Shown piece by piece: positions 25,317 to 34,660 of a stretch of 64,000 nt of DNA. A program made the position numbers and the translations under genes. Source of the stretch: Streptomyces qinzhouensis (GTDB lineage: Bacteria; Actinomycetota; Actinomycetes; Streptomycetales; Streptomycetaceae); contig NZ_CP042266.1 of assembly GCF_007856155.1 (NCBI RefSeq), forward strand, positions 5,084,001 through 5,148,000, written 5' to 3'. The notes under the pieces were generated by a model that made no database searches, was not told where the DNA came from, and was given only the letters and a program-made list of their open reading frames with translations. Position 1 is the first letter of the stretch. Each line of letters begins with the position of its first letter.

Positions 25317-25841
25317 ATGTCCATAGGTCACACTCTCCTCGGGCTTCTCGAAACCGGCCCTCGTCATGGCTACGACCTCAAACGCGCCTTCGACGACAAG
25401 TTCGGCCACGACAAGCCCCTGCACTACGGCCAGGTCTACTCGACCATGTCCCGGCTTCTGAAGAACGGCCTCGTCGAGGTCGACGGAGTGGAGCCCGGCG
25501 ACGGACCCGAGCGGAAGCGGTACGCGATCACCGACGCCGGGATCACCGATGTCGACCAGTGGCTCTCCCGGCCCGAGGCCCCGGAGCCGTACCTCCAGTC
25601 CGTGCTCTACACCAAGGTCGTCGTCGCCCTGCTCACCGGGCGCGGCGCGGCGGAACTGCTCGACACCCAGCGGTCCGAGCATCTGCGGCTGATGCGGACC
25701 CTGACCGACCGCAAGCGCCACGGCGACTTCGCCGACCAGCTGATCTGCGACCACGCCCTGTTCCATCTGGAAGCCGATCTGCGCTGGCTGGAACTGACCA
25801 CCGCCAAACTGGACCGGCTCGCCCGGGAGGTGGGCGCATGA
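25317..25841 (+). CDS. PadR-family regulator
   Basis: A 174-residue winged-helix repressor. GHTLLGLLETGPRHGYDLKRAFD and the recognition helix HYGQVYSTMSRLLKNGLVEV are typical of PadR; the C-terminal helical dimer domain (about 95-174) is of the long PadR-s2 type. It is the first gene of a three-gene operon with an ABC exporter (ATGA overlap to the ATPase at 25838), the usual arrangement for a drug- or peptide-responsive efflux module in Streptomyces. Confidence 0.92.
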   Translation: MSIGHTLLGLLETGPRHGYDLKRAFDDKFGHDKPLHYGQVYSTMSRLLKNGLVEVDGVEPGDGPERKRYAITDAGITDVDQWLSRPEAPEPYLQSVLYTKVVVALLTGRGAAELLDTQRSEHLRLMRTLTDRKRHGDFADQLICDHALFHLEADLRWLELTTAKLDRLAREVGA

Positions 25842-26524
25842 CCGCCGAAGGAGCCCTGCTCGTCGCCGAGGACCTGCGCAAGGCCTATGGGCCCACCCCG
25901 GCCCTCGACGGCGCCCACTTCTCCGTACACGCCGGTGAGGTCGTCGCCGTGATGGGCCCCTCCGGCTCCGGCAAGTCGACCCTGCTGCACTGCCTCGCGG
26001 GCATCGTGCGGCCCGACTCCGGATCCATCCGCTACCAGGGCCGCGAACTGGCCGCGCTCTCCGACAAGGAACGCAGCCTGCTGCGCCGGACCGCGTTCGG
26101 ATTCGTCTTCCAGTTCGGCCAGTTGGTGCCCGAGCTGACCTGCACGGAGAACGTCGCCCTGCCGCTCCGGCTCGCCGGGACCGCCCGGAAGGAGGCCGAG
26201 GCCACCGCGCTGCGGTGGATGGAGCGGCTGGAGGTCGACTCCATCGGGCACAAGCGCCCCGGCCAGGTCTCCGGCGGCCAGGGGCAGCGCGTCGCCGTGG
26301 CCCGCTCCCTGGTCACCTCCCCCCGGGTGCTCTTCGCCGACGAACCCACCGGTGCCCTCGACTCCCTCAACGGCGAACGGGTGATGGAGCTGTTCACCGA
26401 CGCCGCCCGGTCGACCGGCGCCGCCGTCGTCCTCGTCACCCACGAGCCCCGGGTCGCGGCCTACTCGGACCGGGAGGTCGTCGTCCGCGACGGAAAGACC
26501 CGGGGCCTGGAGTACGCCGTATGA
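25838..26524 (+). CDS. ABC transporter ATP-binding protein (MacB/LolD type)
   Basis: A 228-residue ATPase. Walker A is GPSGSGKST (about 40-48), the Q-loop is in FVFQFGQL, the signature is SGGQGQR and Walker B is VLFADEPTGALD. The signature has GQGQR, with Gln-Gly in place of the more common Gln-Gln/Met-Gln. It pairs with the FtsX-type permease encoded by the overlapping next gene. Confidence 0.93.
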   Translation: MTAEGALLVAEDLRKAYGPTPALDGAHFSVHAGEVVAVMGPSGSGKSTLLHCLAGIVRPDSGSIRYQGRELAALSDKERSLLRRTAFGFVFQFGQLVPELTCTENVALPLRLAGTARKEAEATALRWMERLEVDSIGHKRPGQVSGGQGQRVAVARSLVTSPRVLFADEPTGALDSLNGERVMELFTDAARSTGAAVVLVTHEPRVAAYSDREVVVRDGKTRGLEYAV

Positions 26525-28908
26525 CCGTCCGCACCTGGGCCCGTGACCTCGCCCTCGGCATCCGCTTCGGCGCCACCGGCGGCCGTGAGGGCTGGACCCG
26601 TACCCTGCTCACCGCCTTCGGCGTCGGCCTCGGCGTGGCGATGCTCCTGCTGGCCTCCTCCGTCCCCGGAATGATCGAGCAGCGGGACGCCCGCGCCGAC
26701 GCCAGGACCCCGGTCGAACTCAAGCAGCTGGGCGCGCCCGAGGTGGCCCCGAGCGCCCGCACCGTGCTGTGGAGCAGCGTCGAAACCTCCTACCGCGACC
26801 GGACCGTCAAGGGCGTCCTGCTGCGGGCGGACGGCGCCGACCCGGTACGGCCGCCCGGCGTCACCGCCTTCCCGAAGCCCGGCGAGATGGTGGTCTCACC
26901 CGCCCTCGGCGAACTCCTGCGCTCCCCCGAGGGGAAGCTGCTCGGCGAGCGCTACGGCGCCCGGGTCGCCGGCACCATCGGCGACCAGGGTCTCCTCGGC
27001 TCCCGCGAGCTCTACTTCTACCTCGGCAACGCCGACATCACCGCCTCCGACGGCGGTACCCGGATCAGCGGCTACGACGACCGCAACAGACTGCCCAATC
27101 CGATCAATCCCATTCTCGTCGTCCTGATCGTCCTGGTCTGTGTGGTGCTGCTGGCACCGGTGGCCGTCTTCGTCGCCACCGCCGTCCGCTTCGGCGGCGA
27201 GCGGCGCGACCGGCGACTGGCGGCGCTGCGCCTGGTCGGCGCCGACGCCCGGATGGTCCACCGGATCGCGGGCGGCGAGGCGCTCTTCGGGGCGCTGCTC
27301 GGACTGGCCGTCGGCATCGGGCTGTTCTTCGCGGCCCGGCCGCTCGCCGGGGGCATCGGGCTCGACGAGCTGAGCGCCTTCCCCGCGGACGTGATGCCGG
27401 CTCCGCTGCTCGGCGGGCTGATCGTGGTGGCCGTGCCCGTCTCGGCCGTCGTGGTCACCCTGTTCGCCCTGCGTACGGTGGCGATCGAACCACTGGGCGT
27501 GGTCCGGCAGAGCGCCGCGGCGCCGCGCCGGCTGTGGTGGCGGCTGCTCCTTCCGGTCGCCGGGCTCGCGCTGCTGTTCACCGGACGGCTCGGCCGGGAC
27601 GGCGGCGACGCCGAGGTCTTCCCGGTCGCGGCCGGCGCGGTCCTGGTGCTCATCGGGCTGACGGCCCTGCTCCCGTGGCTCGTCGACGCCGTCGTCGGCA
27701 GGCTGAACGGCGGTCCGGTGCCCTGGCAGCTCGCGGTCCGCAGACTGCAGCTGAGCAGCGGTCCGGCCGCCCGCGCCGTCAGCGGGATCATGGTCGCGGT
27801 CGCCGGAGCGATCGCGCTCCAGATGCTGTTCTCCGCGGTCGAGGGGGACTTCGTCAAGGAGAACGAGCAGCAACCCGGCCGGACCCAGCTGAGCGTCGAC
27901 GCCGACTTCAAGGGCGCCGAGCCGGCCCGGCGGATGGTCACCGAGTTCGAGCGGACGGAAGGCGTGCGGAAGGTCACCGATACGACGCAGGCCCTCCTCT
28001 ACACCCCTCCCCAAACCCCGGAGGAGGCCGCGTCCGGGCACGGTGAGGTCGTCACGCTGACCGTCGGCGACTGCCCCACCCTGCGCGAACTGGCCAGGAT
28101 CACCGCGTGCGAGGACGGCGACGCCTTCGTCGTCCTCGGCAAGGACAAGGCGAGGGCGGAGCTGATCGCGCGGTCCGCCGCCCTCGGCAAGCCGTATATG
28201 ACGGCGGCCCCCGGCGCCCCCGGCTCCCCCGAAGCCGCTGCCGCTGCCGCTGACGGCGGACGGCCCGGGAACTGGAGCCTGCCGAAGGGTTCGCCGACCG
28301 TGGCCACCGTCGCCGATGTGATGGGCGACGCGCACCCCGGTATCTTCGCCACCCCGGGCGCGGTCGACCTCCGGAGCTTCCCCACCGCGAGCACCAGGGC
28401 TCTGGTGTCCGTCGACGAGAAGGCGTCCGAGGCCCGGGAACACATCCGCAACATCGTGGCCCGGACCGACCCCGCGGCGAATGTCTTCCAGCTGCAGGCC
28501 GTCCAGGAGGACGAGCAGTTCGCCAATGTCCGCAGCGGACTGCTGATCGGCTCCATGGCGACGATGGCACTGATCGCCGCGTCGATGCTGGTCTCCCAGA
28601 TCGAACAGCTGCGGGAGCGGCGCAAGCTGCTCTCGGTGCTCGTCGCCTTCGGCACCCGCCGGTCCACCGTCGCCTGGTCGGTGCTGTGGCAGACCGCGGT
28701 CCCGGTGGTTCTCGGCACCGCCCTGGCGATCGTCGGCGGCCTCGGCCTCGGGCTGGTGATGCTCGCCCTGGTCCGCTCCCGGTCGGTCGACTGGTGGGGC
28801 TTCCTGCCGATCGCGGGCGCGGGCGCCGCGGTGATCGTGGTGGTGACGGCGCTGAGCCTGCCGCCGCTCTACCGGATGATGCGCCCGGACGGCCTGCGAA
28901 CGGAGTAG
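26521..28908 (+). CDS. FtsX-like ABC transporter permease
   Basis: A 795-residue permease with two FtsX modules. There is an N-terminal membrane helix (about 25-50), a membrane cluster at about 200-420, an internal helix near 425-450, a large extracellular loop (about 450-660) and a final three-helix module (about 680-790). This is the single-chain architecture common in actinobacterial efflux and mechanotransmission systems. It begins inside the stop of the ATPase gene. Cargo is unknown. Confidence 0.9.
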   Translation: MTVRTWARDLALGIRFGATGGREGWTRTLLTAFGVGLGVAMLLLASSVPGMIEQRDARADARTPVELKQLGAPEVAPSARTVLWSSVETSYRDRTVKGVLLRADGADPVRPPGVTAFPKPGEMVVSPALGELLRSPEGKLLGERYGARVAGTIGDQGLLGSRELYFYLGNADITASDGGTRISGYDDRNRLPNPINPILVVLIVLVCVVLLAPVAVFVATAVRFGGERRDRRLAALRLVGADARMVHRIAGGEALFGALLGLAVGIGLFFAARPLAGGIGLDELSAFPADVMPAPLLGGLIVVAVPVSAVVVTLFALRTVAIEPLGVVRQSAAAPRRLWWRLLLPVAGLALLFTGRLGRDGGDAEVFPVAAGAVLVLIGLTALLPWLVDAVVGRLNGGPVPWQLAVRRLQLSSGPAARAVSGIMVAVAGAIALQMLFSAVEGDFVKENEQQPGRTQLSVDADFKGAEPARRMVTEFERTEGVRKVTDTTQALLYTPPQTPEEAASGHGEVVTLTVGDCPTLRELARITACEDGDAFVVLGKDKARAELIARSAALGKPYMTAAPGAPGSPEAAAAAADGGRPGNWSLPKGSPTVATVADVMGDAHPGIFATPGAVDLRSFPTASTRALVSVDEKASEAREHIRNIVARTDPAANVFQLQAVQEDEQFANVRSGLLIGSMATMALIAASMLVSQIEQLRERRKLLSVLVAFGTRRSTVAWSVLWQTAVPVVLGTALAIVGGLGLGLVMLALVRSRSVDWWGFLPIAGAGAAVIVVVTALSLPPLYRMMRPDGLRTE

Positions 28909-28924
28909 CGGAACAGCCGGGCGG

Positions 28925-29884
28925 TCAGGCCCCGCCCGGGGCCTCGGTGCGCAGCCGTACCGGAAGGGGGGCCAGGGCGGCCCGCAGGGCCCGGGCGAAC
29001 TCCTCGAACTCGCCCTGGCGGGCCGCCCCGGTGCGGGTCGCCAGGGCGATCCGGCGGGCCGGGGCCGGCTCGGCGAACACCCCGGTCAGCAGCCCGCCCC
29101 GGCCGGTCTCCACCTCGACCGCGGTCCTGGGCAGCAGGGTCACCCCGAGGCCGCCCGCCACCAACTGCACCAGCGTCGCCAGGCCCGCGGCGGTGGTCGT
29201 GACCGGAGTGTGCTCGTCACGGCCCGCCTCGCGGCAGATGTCCAGGGCCTGGTCGCGCAGGCAGTGCCCCTCGTCCAGCAGCAGCAGCGGCAGTTCGCGC
29301 AGCACCTCGCGGGACAGGTCGCGGCGCCCGCCGAGGGGATGGCCCTCGGGGGTCACCAGGACGAAGTCCTCGTCGAAGAGCGGGATCTCGGTGACCCCCG
29401 GCACCCCCAGCGGCACCGCGAGCAGCAGCAGATCGAGACGCCCGGCGGCCAGTCCCTCCAGCAGCGAGGAGGTCTGCTCCTCGTGGACCTGGAGGTCGAG
29501 GTCGGGGTAGGCGCCGTGGACCAGGCGCAGCACATCGGGGAGGAGATAGGGCGCGACCGTCGGGATCACCCCGAGCCGCAGTACGCCGGTGAAGGGGGCC
29601 CGGACCGCCGCGGCCTCCTCCATCAGCTCCCCGACGGCGTCCAGGACCGCCTTGGCGCGGGCCGCCAGTCGTTCGCCGGCGGGGGAGAGCAGCACCTTGC
29701 GGGTGGTCCGCTCCACCAGCTGCACCCCGAGGGTCTCCTCCAGCGCCGATACGGCTCCGGAGAGCGCGGGCTGGCTCATGCCGATGGCCGCGGCCGCGTC
29801 CCGGAAGTGCAGATGCTCGGCCACGGCCGCGAACGCCCGCAGCTGTGACAAACTGGGCTGTTTGCCCCGAACTGCCGTGGCCAT
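28925..29884 (-). CDS. oxyR: OxyR-type LysR peroxide sensor
   Basis: A 319-residue LysR regulator. The N-terminal helix-turn-helix contains AAAIGMSQPALSGAVSALEE; the effector domain carries EGHCLRDQALDIC with Cys208 and Cys217 spaced as the redox cysteines of OxyR. ATG at 29884 has AAGGA upstream. In Streptomyces as I know it, oxyR lies divergently next to ahpC; here the PadR-ABC operon sits between them. It should activate ahpC-ahpD and possibly the catalase at 34742. Confidence 0.93.
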   Translation of the reverse strand: MATAVRGKQPSLSQLRAFAAVAEHLHFRDAAAAIGMSQPALSGAVSALEETLGVQLVERTTRKVLLSPAGERLAARAKAVLDAVGELMEEAAAVRAPFTGVLRLGVIPTVAPYLLPDVLRLVHGAYPDLDLQVHEEQTSSLLEGLAAGRLDLLLLAVPLGVPGVTEIPLFDEDFVLVTPEGHPLGGRRDLSREVLRELPLLLLDEGHCLRDQALDICREAGRDEHTPVTTTAAGLATLVQLVAGGLGVTLLPRTAVEVETGRGGLLTGVFAEPAPARRIALATRTGAARQGEFEEFARALRAALAPLPVRLRTEAPGGA

Positions 29885-30010
29885 TGATTCCTTCTTCCTA
29901 TCGCCCCTTCCGATGTTAATCGGTCACTCCGGCCGCCCCGCGGGAGCCCCGTCCGGCTCCCACGGGACGGCGCTCGCCTCACCCCGTGATCGTTTCCGGC
30001 CCTGCCCCGG

Positions 30011-30751
30011 TCATGAGGTGAAACCGCCGTCCACGGCGATCTGCGCGCCCGTCACATAGGCCGCGTCCGGTCCGGCGAGATGCGCGACCATGGCTGCGAC
30101 CTCGGCCGGTTCCGCGTACCGGCCCACCGCCGTATAGCCGCGGATCGTGTCCGCCATCGGCCCGTCGGCGGGGTTCAGTTCGGTGTTCGTCGCCCCCGGA
30201 TGGACCACGTTGACCGTGATGCCCCGCCCGCCCAGCTCCCTTGCCAGCGCCTTCGTCATCCCGATGAGCGCGGTCTTGCTCGCCGAGTAGAGCGAGAAGC
30301 CGGGGAAGGGGATGTAGGTGGTGACATTGCTGCCGATGCCGATGATCCGGCCGCCGTCCGTCATACGTCCCGCCGCGGCCTGGGCCGCGACCAGCGGGGC
30401 CCGGACATTGACCGCCAGCGTCCGGTCGATCTGCTCCGGGGTGAGCTCCGCCAGCGGCGCCACCTGGAACTCCCCGGCGTTGTTCACCAGGACGTCCAGC
30501 CTCCCGAACGTGTCCGCCGTCCGTGCCACGGCCGCCCGGACCTCGTCCGGGTCGGCGGCGTCCGCCCGGACGGCCAGCGCCCGGCGGCCGGTGCTCTCGA
30601 TCCGGGCCACGGTCTCGGCGGCCCGGGCGGCGTCCCGGTGGTAGGTGATCGCGATATCGGCGCCCTGTTCGGCGAGGCGGAGCGCGACGGCCGCGCCGAT
30701 GCCCCTGCCGCCGCCCGTGACCAGTGCTGTTTTTCCGTCGATACGGTTCAT
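30011..30751 (-). CDS. SDR-family oxidoreductase
   Basis: A 246-residue classical short-chain dehydrogenase. NADP-binding is by TGGGRGIG (12-19), with NNAG at 90-93; the catalytic triad is Ser141, Tyr155 and Lys159 (YSASK). The C-terminus ends AYVTGAQIAVDGGFT as in most 3-oxoacyl-reductase-like SDRs. Substrate cannot be told. A 17-bp dyad lies 48 bp upstream. Confidence 0.92.
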   Translation of the reverse strand: MNRIDGKTALVTGGGRGIGAAVALRLAEQGADIAITYHRDAARAAETVARIESTGRRALAVRADAADPDEVRAAVARTADTFGRLDVLVNNAGEFQVAPLAELTPEQIDRTLAVNVRAPLVAAQAAAGRMTDGGRIIGIGSNVTTYIPFPGFSLYSASKTALIGMTKALARELGGRGITVNVVHPGATNTELNPADGPMADTIRGYTAVGRYAEPAEVAAMVAHLAGPDAAYVTGAQIAVDGGFTS

Positions 30752-30798
30752 GGCATCGATCCTGGCCGGGCGGAGGCGCTCGGTCCGGCGGGTAACGG

Positions 30799-30815
30799 AC
30801 GTCCGGTTCGGACGT
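30799..30815. promoter_or_regulatory. Operator-like dyad upstream of the SDR gene
   Basis: ACGTCCG-GTT-CGGACGT is a perfect 7+3+7 dyad 48 bp before the SDR start. It is followed by a hexameric CCGGTG repeat at about 30818-30841. It could bind a TetR-type dimer; no such gene is adjacent. Confidence 0.4.
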
Positions 30816-30902
30816 CCGGTGCCGGTGCCGGTGCCGGTGTCCGGTTCGGACGCCGGGTGCCGGGTGGAGGGTGGTGGCTCCGGGCCGCGGTGGCGGTACG
30901 GC

Positions 30903-31181
30903 TCAGCTCGTCCCGCCGCCGTCCGGGGCCCCCTCCGCGCCCGGCTCCTCCGCACCGTCCGGGGCCGCCTTCGGCGGGCGGCCCCTTCTGCGGATCGGTG
31001 CCGTGCCGCCCGGCAGCCGCCCCGACTCCGTCAGCGCCCGCCGCAGCAGGAACTCGATCTGGGCGTTGGCGCTGCGCAGTTCGTCCGAGGCCCAGCGGGC
31101 GAGGGCGTCGTACACCGCCGGATCGAGGCGGAGCAGCACCTGCTTACGCGGCGGGGGCGGAGGCGGCGGCGGGGGTGTCAC
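30903..31181 (-). CDS. Small ribbon-helix-helix protein coupled to the SPFH gene
   Basis: A 92-residue protein beginning with a run of nine prolines, then RKQVLLRLDPAVYDALARWA and DELRSANAQIEFLLRRAL, a ribbon-helix-helix DNA-binding fold like Arc/CopG. The tail has an AT-hook-like RRRGRPPK. GTG at 31181 overlaps the SPFH stop (GTGA), so it is translated with it. It could autoregulate the pair. No toxin partner is visible, so an antitoxin role is not supported. Confidence 0.82.
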   Translation of the reverse strand: MTPPPPPPPPPRKQVLLRLDPAVYDALARWASDELRSANAQIEFLLRRALTESGRLPGGTAPIRRRGRPPKAAPDGAEEPGAEGAPDGGGTS

Positions 31182-32107
31182 TGGTAGAGCGTGCCGGTGT
31201 TGACGACGGGCTGGGCGGAACGGTCGCCGCAGAGCACGACCAGCAGATTCGAGACCATCGCGGCCTTCCGCTCGGAGTCCAGCTCCACGATGCCGTCCTC
31301 GCTGATCCGGGTCAACGCGGCCTCGACCATACCGACCGCGCCGTCCACGATCTGCCGGCGGGCCGCCACCACCGCGCCCGCCTGCTGGCGCTGGAGCATC
31401 GCCGAGGCGATCTCGGGGGCGTACGCGAGATGGGTGAAGCGGGACTCGATGATCCGTACGCCCGCCGCCTCGGCGCGGGCCTGGAGCTCGGTGCCCAGCT
31501 TCTCGGTGATCTCCTCGGCGTTGCCCCGCAGCGAGAGTCCGTTCTCGTCATGGGCGTCGTAGGGGTACTCGATGGCGATCTGGCGCACCGCGGACTCGGT
31601 CTGGGTGGAGACGAACTCCAGGAAGTCGTCCACCTCGAACATGGCCCGCGCGGTGTCCTCGACCCGCCAGACCACCACGGCGGCCAGTTCGATCGGATTG
31701 CCGTAGGCGTCGTTGACCTTCAGGACCGCGGTCTCGTGGTTGCGGACCCGGGTGGAGATCCGCTCGCGCGAGGTGAGCGGATTGACCCAGCGCAGTCCGT
31801 CGGTCCGGACCGTGCCCCGATAGCGGCCGAACAGCTGCACGACCCGGGCCTCGCCGGGCTCGACCATGTTCAGCCCGCCCATGGCGAAGAGGGCGACGAG
31901 CGCCAGCAGGACGCCTCCGATGATCAGCGCCACCTTGGCGGCGTCGGACTCGGCCACCGCTCCGGCGACGACGGTCACCACCCCCGCGGCGACTCCGGCC
32001 AGGCCGAGCAGCAGGGCCAGTCCGCCGCCGATGCTGCCGGCCTGGAACTCCCGTACCCGGGGCGAGGCTCCTTCGTACTGCTCTCTCGCGGTGTCGGTGT
32101 TGGTCAT
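31178..32107 (-). CDS. SPFH/Band 7 membrane protein
   Basis: A 309-residue stomatin/flotillin-like protein with two N-terminal hydrophobic segments (about 26-50 and 58-76), then the SPFH domain: [29 protein letters not shown], and the C-terminal coiled part ([21 protein letters not shown], then [22 protein letters not shown]). Such proteins form membrane microdomain scaffolds. The upstream region has a strong AATGTG-N4-CACATT palindrome. Confidence 0.9.
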   Translation of the reverse strand: MTNTDTAREQYEGASPRVREFQAGSIGGGLALLLGLAGVAAGVVTVVAGAVAESDAAKVALIIGGVLLALVALFAMGGLNMVEPGEARVVQLFGRYRGTVRTDGLRWVNPLTSRERISTRVRNHETAVLKVNDAYGNPIELAAVVVWRVEDTARAMFEVDDFLEFVSTQTESAVRQIAIEYPYDAHDENGLSLRGNAEEITEKLGTELQARAEAAGVRIIESRFTHLAYAPEIASAMLQRQQAGAVVAARRQIVDGAVGMVEAALTRISEDGIVELDSERKAAMVSNLLVVLCGDRSAQPVVNTGTLYQ

Positions 32108-32167
32108 GGGCCCCCCAGGGATCGGATACCACCGGCGGCGGAGATCGCCCCCGGCGGCCTGCTGCTA

Positions 32168-32183
32168 TCAATGTGATTACACA
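32168..32183. promoter_or_regulatory. Palindromic operator upstream of the SPFH gene
   Basis: AATGTGATTACACATT is a perfect 6+4+6 dyad in an AT-rich patch, 60 bp before the SPFH start. The pattern resembles GntR/YtrA-type operators; the regulator is not in the immediate neighbourhood. Confidence 0.5.
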
Positions 32184-32371
32184 TTAATCGATGCCGCAAC
32201 CCTTCGGTCAACCGACGAGTCGTCTCTGGTGGGCGGGGTGCTGATTCTCACGTCCGGATTCGTCGTACTAGTCCGAATTTTTCAGGGCGAACGGTGTTAG
32301 TTTTCAAAGCTGCTTTGGTCGGTAGCGACCAGAACGAGGACCTTTCGGGGAAGAGCGGAGCGCGACGGGCG

Positions 32372-34645
32372 ATGGGCCGAGCCGAGGAACGACGGGCCCG
32401 GCAGCGCGGTGCGCGCCGGGGCGGGAAGAGCGGACGCACGGGCATACGCCGCTTCTTCACCTGGAAGAAGATGCTGGGCACCTTCCTCGGTCTCTGCCTG
32501 CTCGCCATGGGCGCCTTCGCGGTGATCTACATGATGGTCCCGGTGCCGGCCGCCAACGCGCAGGCCGAGATGGAGTCCAACGTCTACAAGTACGCCGACG
32601 GCACGGTCCTGGCCCGGACCGGCGAGGTCAACCGCGAGATCATCGGCCTGGAGGAGTTGTCGGAAGAGGTCCGCCACACCTTCGTCGCCGCCGAGAACAA
32701 GAGCTTCTACAAGGACAACGGCATCGACTTCAAGGGCACCGCCCGGGGTCTGCTGAACACCGTCTCAGGCAAGGGCAAGCAGGGTGGTTCGACCATCACC
32801 CAGCAGTACGTCAAGAACTACTACCTCAACCAGGACCAGACGGTCAGCCGCAAGCTGAAGGAACTGGTGATCGCCCTCAAGGTCGACCGCGAGAAGAGCA
32901 AGGACCAGATCCTCGCCGGCTACATCAACACCAGCTACTACGGCCGCGGCGCCTACGGTATCCAGGCCGCGGCCCAGGCGTACTACGGCATCGACGCGGG
33001 GAAGCTGAACGTCTCCCAGGCCGCCTATCTCGCCGCCCTGCTCCAGGCCCCCCACCAGTACGACTGGGCCATCGCCTCGGCGACCGGCAAGAAGCTGGTG
33101 TCCGACCGCTGGGCCTACGTACTGAACAACATGGTCGAGATGGGCAAGCTCGACCAGTCCGTCCGCGACGCCCAGAAGTTCCCCGTACCGAAGACGCCGA
33201 AGGCCGCCCCCGGCATGGAGGGCCAGACCGGCTATCTCGTCGAGGCCGCCAACGCGGAACTCGCCCGCCAGGGCGTCGGCGAGGAGGACATCAAGGCCGG
33301 CGGCTGGACGATCACCCTCAATATCGACCGCGCCCGGCAGCAGGAGCTGGTGGCGGCGGTCGACAAGGAGCTGGAGTCCGGGCTCGACCGGAAGAAGGAC
33401 AAGAAGGCCGCGACCGTCCAGGCCGGAGCCACCTCGGTGGACCCCCGGACCGGCAAGGTCGTCGCGCTGTACGGCGGGGTCGGGGCCACCGAGCATTGGC
33501 TCTCCAACGCCACCCGCCGCGACTACCAGCCCGCCTCCACCTTCAAGCCCGTGGTGCTCGCCGCCGCCCTGGAGAACGGGGCGAAGACCCAGGACGGCGA
33601 CCCGATCAGCCTCAACTCCGTGTACGACGGCACCAGCAAGCGCCCGGTCGTGGGCAGCGACACCCCGTTCAACCCCGAGAACGAGGACGACCGGGACTAC
33701 GGCAAGCAGATCACCGTCCAGCGGGCGACCAACCAGTCGGTCAACTCCGTCTACGCGCAGATGATCGTGGACGTCGGCCCCGGGAAGACCAAGAAGACCG
33801 CCCTCGACCTCGGGATGCGCGACGGCGACGGCTGGCCCGAGCGGCCCGCCATGTCGCTGGGCACCATGGGCGCCTCGACCTGGGACATGGCCGGGGTGTA
33901 CGCAGGATTCGCCGCCCACGGCAAGAAGGTCACCCCCTCCATCGTGGCCTCCGCCGAGCACCGGGCCCGCAAGATCACGCTGAAGGACCCGGTCGGCGGT
34001 CAGGTGATCTCGCGCGGTACGGCCGACACCGTCACCGCCGCCATGCAGGGCGTCGTCAAGGAGGGCTCGGGGCGCCGGGCCGCCGGCGCCTACGCCGCGG
34101 CGGGCAAGACCGGCACCTCCGAGAACAACCGGTCCGCCTGGTTCGTCGGCTACACGCCCACCCTGGTCACCTCGGTCGCCCTGTTCGGCGAGAAGCCGGA
34201 CGGCACCGGGCAGGTCACCCTCACCGACACCATCAACAAGGGCCGCGCCAACGGTGGCGGCGTCCCGGCCCGGATCTGGAAGGCCTACACCTCCGAGGCG
34301 CTCGGCGCGGCCGACGCCCGCGAGCGGTTCGACCTGGAGGTCGAGGAACCCGCCCGCGGCGAACCCTCCACCTCCCCCTCGGACTCCGGCGAACCGTCGC
34401 CCAGCCGGAGCGAGCGGCAGCGCGAGGAGGAGCCGACGACGCCGCGGCCGTCGAACACCACGTCCCGGCCGCCGGTGACCGACCCGCCCGCCTCCCAGAG
34501 CACCCGGCCCACCACCCGCCCCTCGCAGTCCCAGAGCCCGACCGACGGCACCGGACCGGGCGATCCGGGCGGCGAACCCGGAAACCCGGCGGAGCCGGGC
34601 AATCCGAACGAGCAGCGGCCGCAGTTCCGGCCGCCGGGTTCCTGA
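32372..34645 (+). CDS. Bifunctional penicillin-binding protein (transglycosylase/transpeptidase)
   Basis: A 757-residue class A PBP that polymerises and cross-links peptidoglycan. A basic N-terminus and one membrane helix (about 36-58) lead to a GT51 domain with Glu in AAENKSFYKDNGIDFKG (a divergent form of the EDxxFxxHxG motif), GGSTITQQYVKN and the RKLKELVIALKVDREKSK helix. The transpeptidase motifs are STFK (Ser about 390), SVN (about 455) and KTGTS (about 579). The last 110 residues are a Ser/Pro/Thr-rich extracellular tail. ATG at 32372 (MGRAEERRARQRG) is chosen; an in-frame GTG at 32294 lies in a promoter-like AT-rich patch. Confidence 0.93.
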   Translation: MGRAEERRARQRGARRGGKSGRTGIRRFFTWKKMLGTFLGLCLLAMGAFAVIYMMVPVPAANAQAEMESNVYKYADGTVLARTGEVNREIIGLEELSEEVRHTFVAAENKSFYKDNGIDFKGTARGLLNTVSGKGKQGGSTITQQYVKNYYLNQDQTVSRKLKELVIALKVDREKSKDQILAGYINTSYYGRGAYGIQAAAQAYYGIDAGKLNVSQAAYLAALLQAPHQYDWAIASATGKKLVSDRWAYVLNNMVEMGKLDQSVRDAQKFPVPKTPKAAPGMEGQTGYLVEAANAELARQGVGEEDIKAGGWTITLNIDRARQQELVAAVDKELESGLDRKKDKKAATVQAGATSVDPRTGKVVALYGGVGATEHWLSNATRRDYQPASTFKPVVLAAALENGAKTQDGDPISLNSVYDGTSKRPVVGSDTPFNPENEDDRDYGKQITVQRATNQSVNSVYAQMIVDVGPGKTKKTALDLGMRDGDGWPERPAMSLGTMGASTWDMAGVYAGFAAHGKKVTPSIVASAEHRARKITLKDPVGGQVISRGTADTVTAAMQGVVKEGSGRRAAGAYAAAGKTGTSENNRSAWFVGYTPTLVTSVALFGEKPDGTGQVTLTDTINKGRANGGGVPARIWKAYTSEALGAADARERFDLEVEEPARGEPSTSPSDSGEPSPSRSERQREEEPTTPRPSNTTSRPPVTDPPASQSTRPTTRPSQSQSPTDGTGPGDPGGEPGNPAEPGNPNEQRPQFRPPGS

Positions 34646-34660
34646 GCCGGCCGTCCGTAA

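Noticed and set aside
30903..31181. Antitoxin of a toxin-antitoxin pair
   Set aside because: The ribbon-helix-helix fold fits, but the coupled neighbour is an SPFH scaffold, not a toxin.
30080..32176. Forward frame of about 698 codons over the SDR, RHH and SPFH genes
   Set aside because: Antisense to three genes with intact family motifs; shadow frame.
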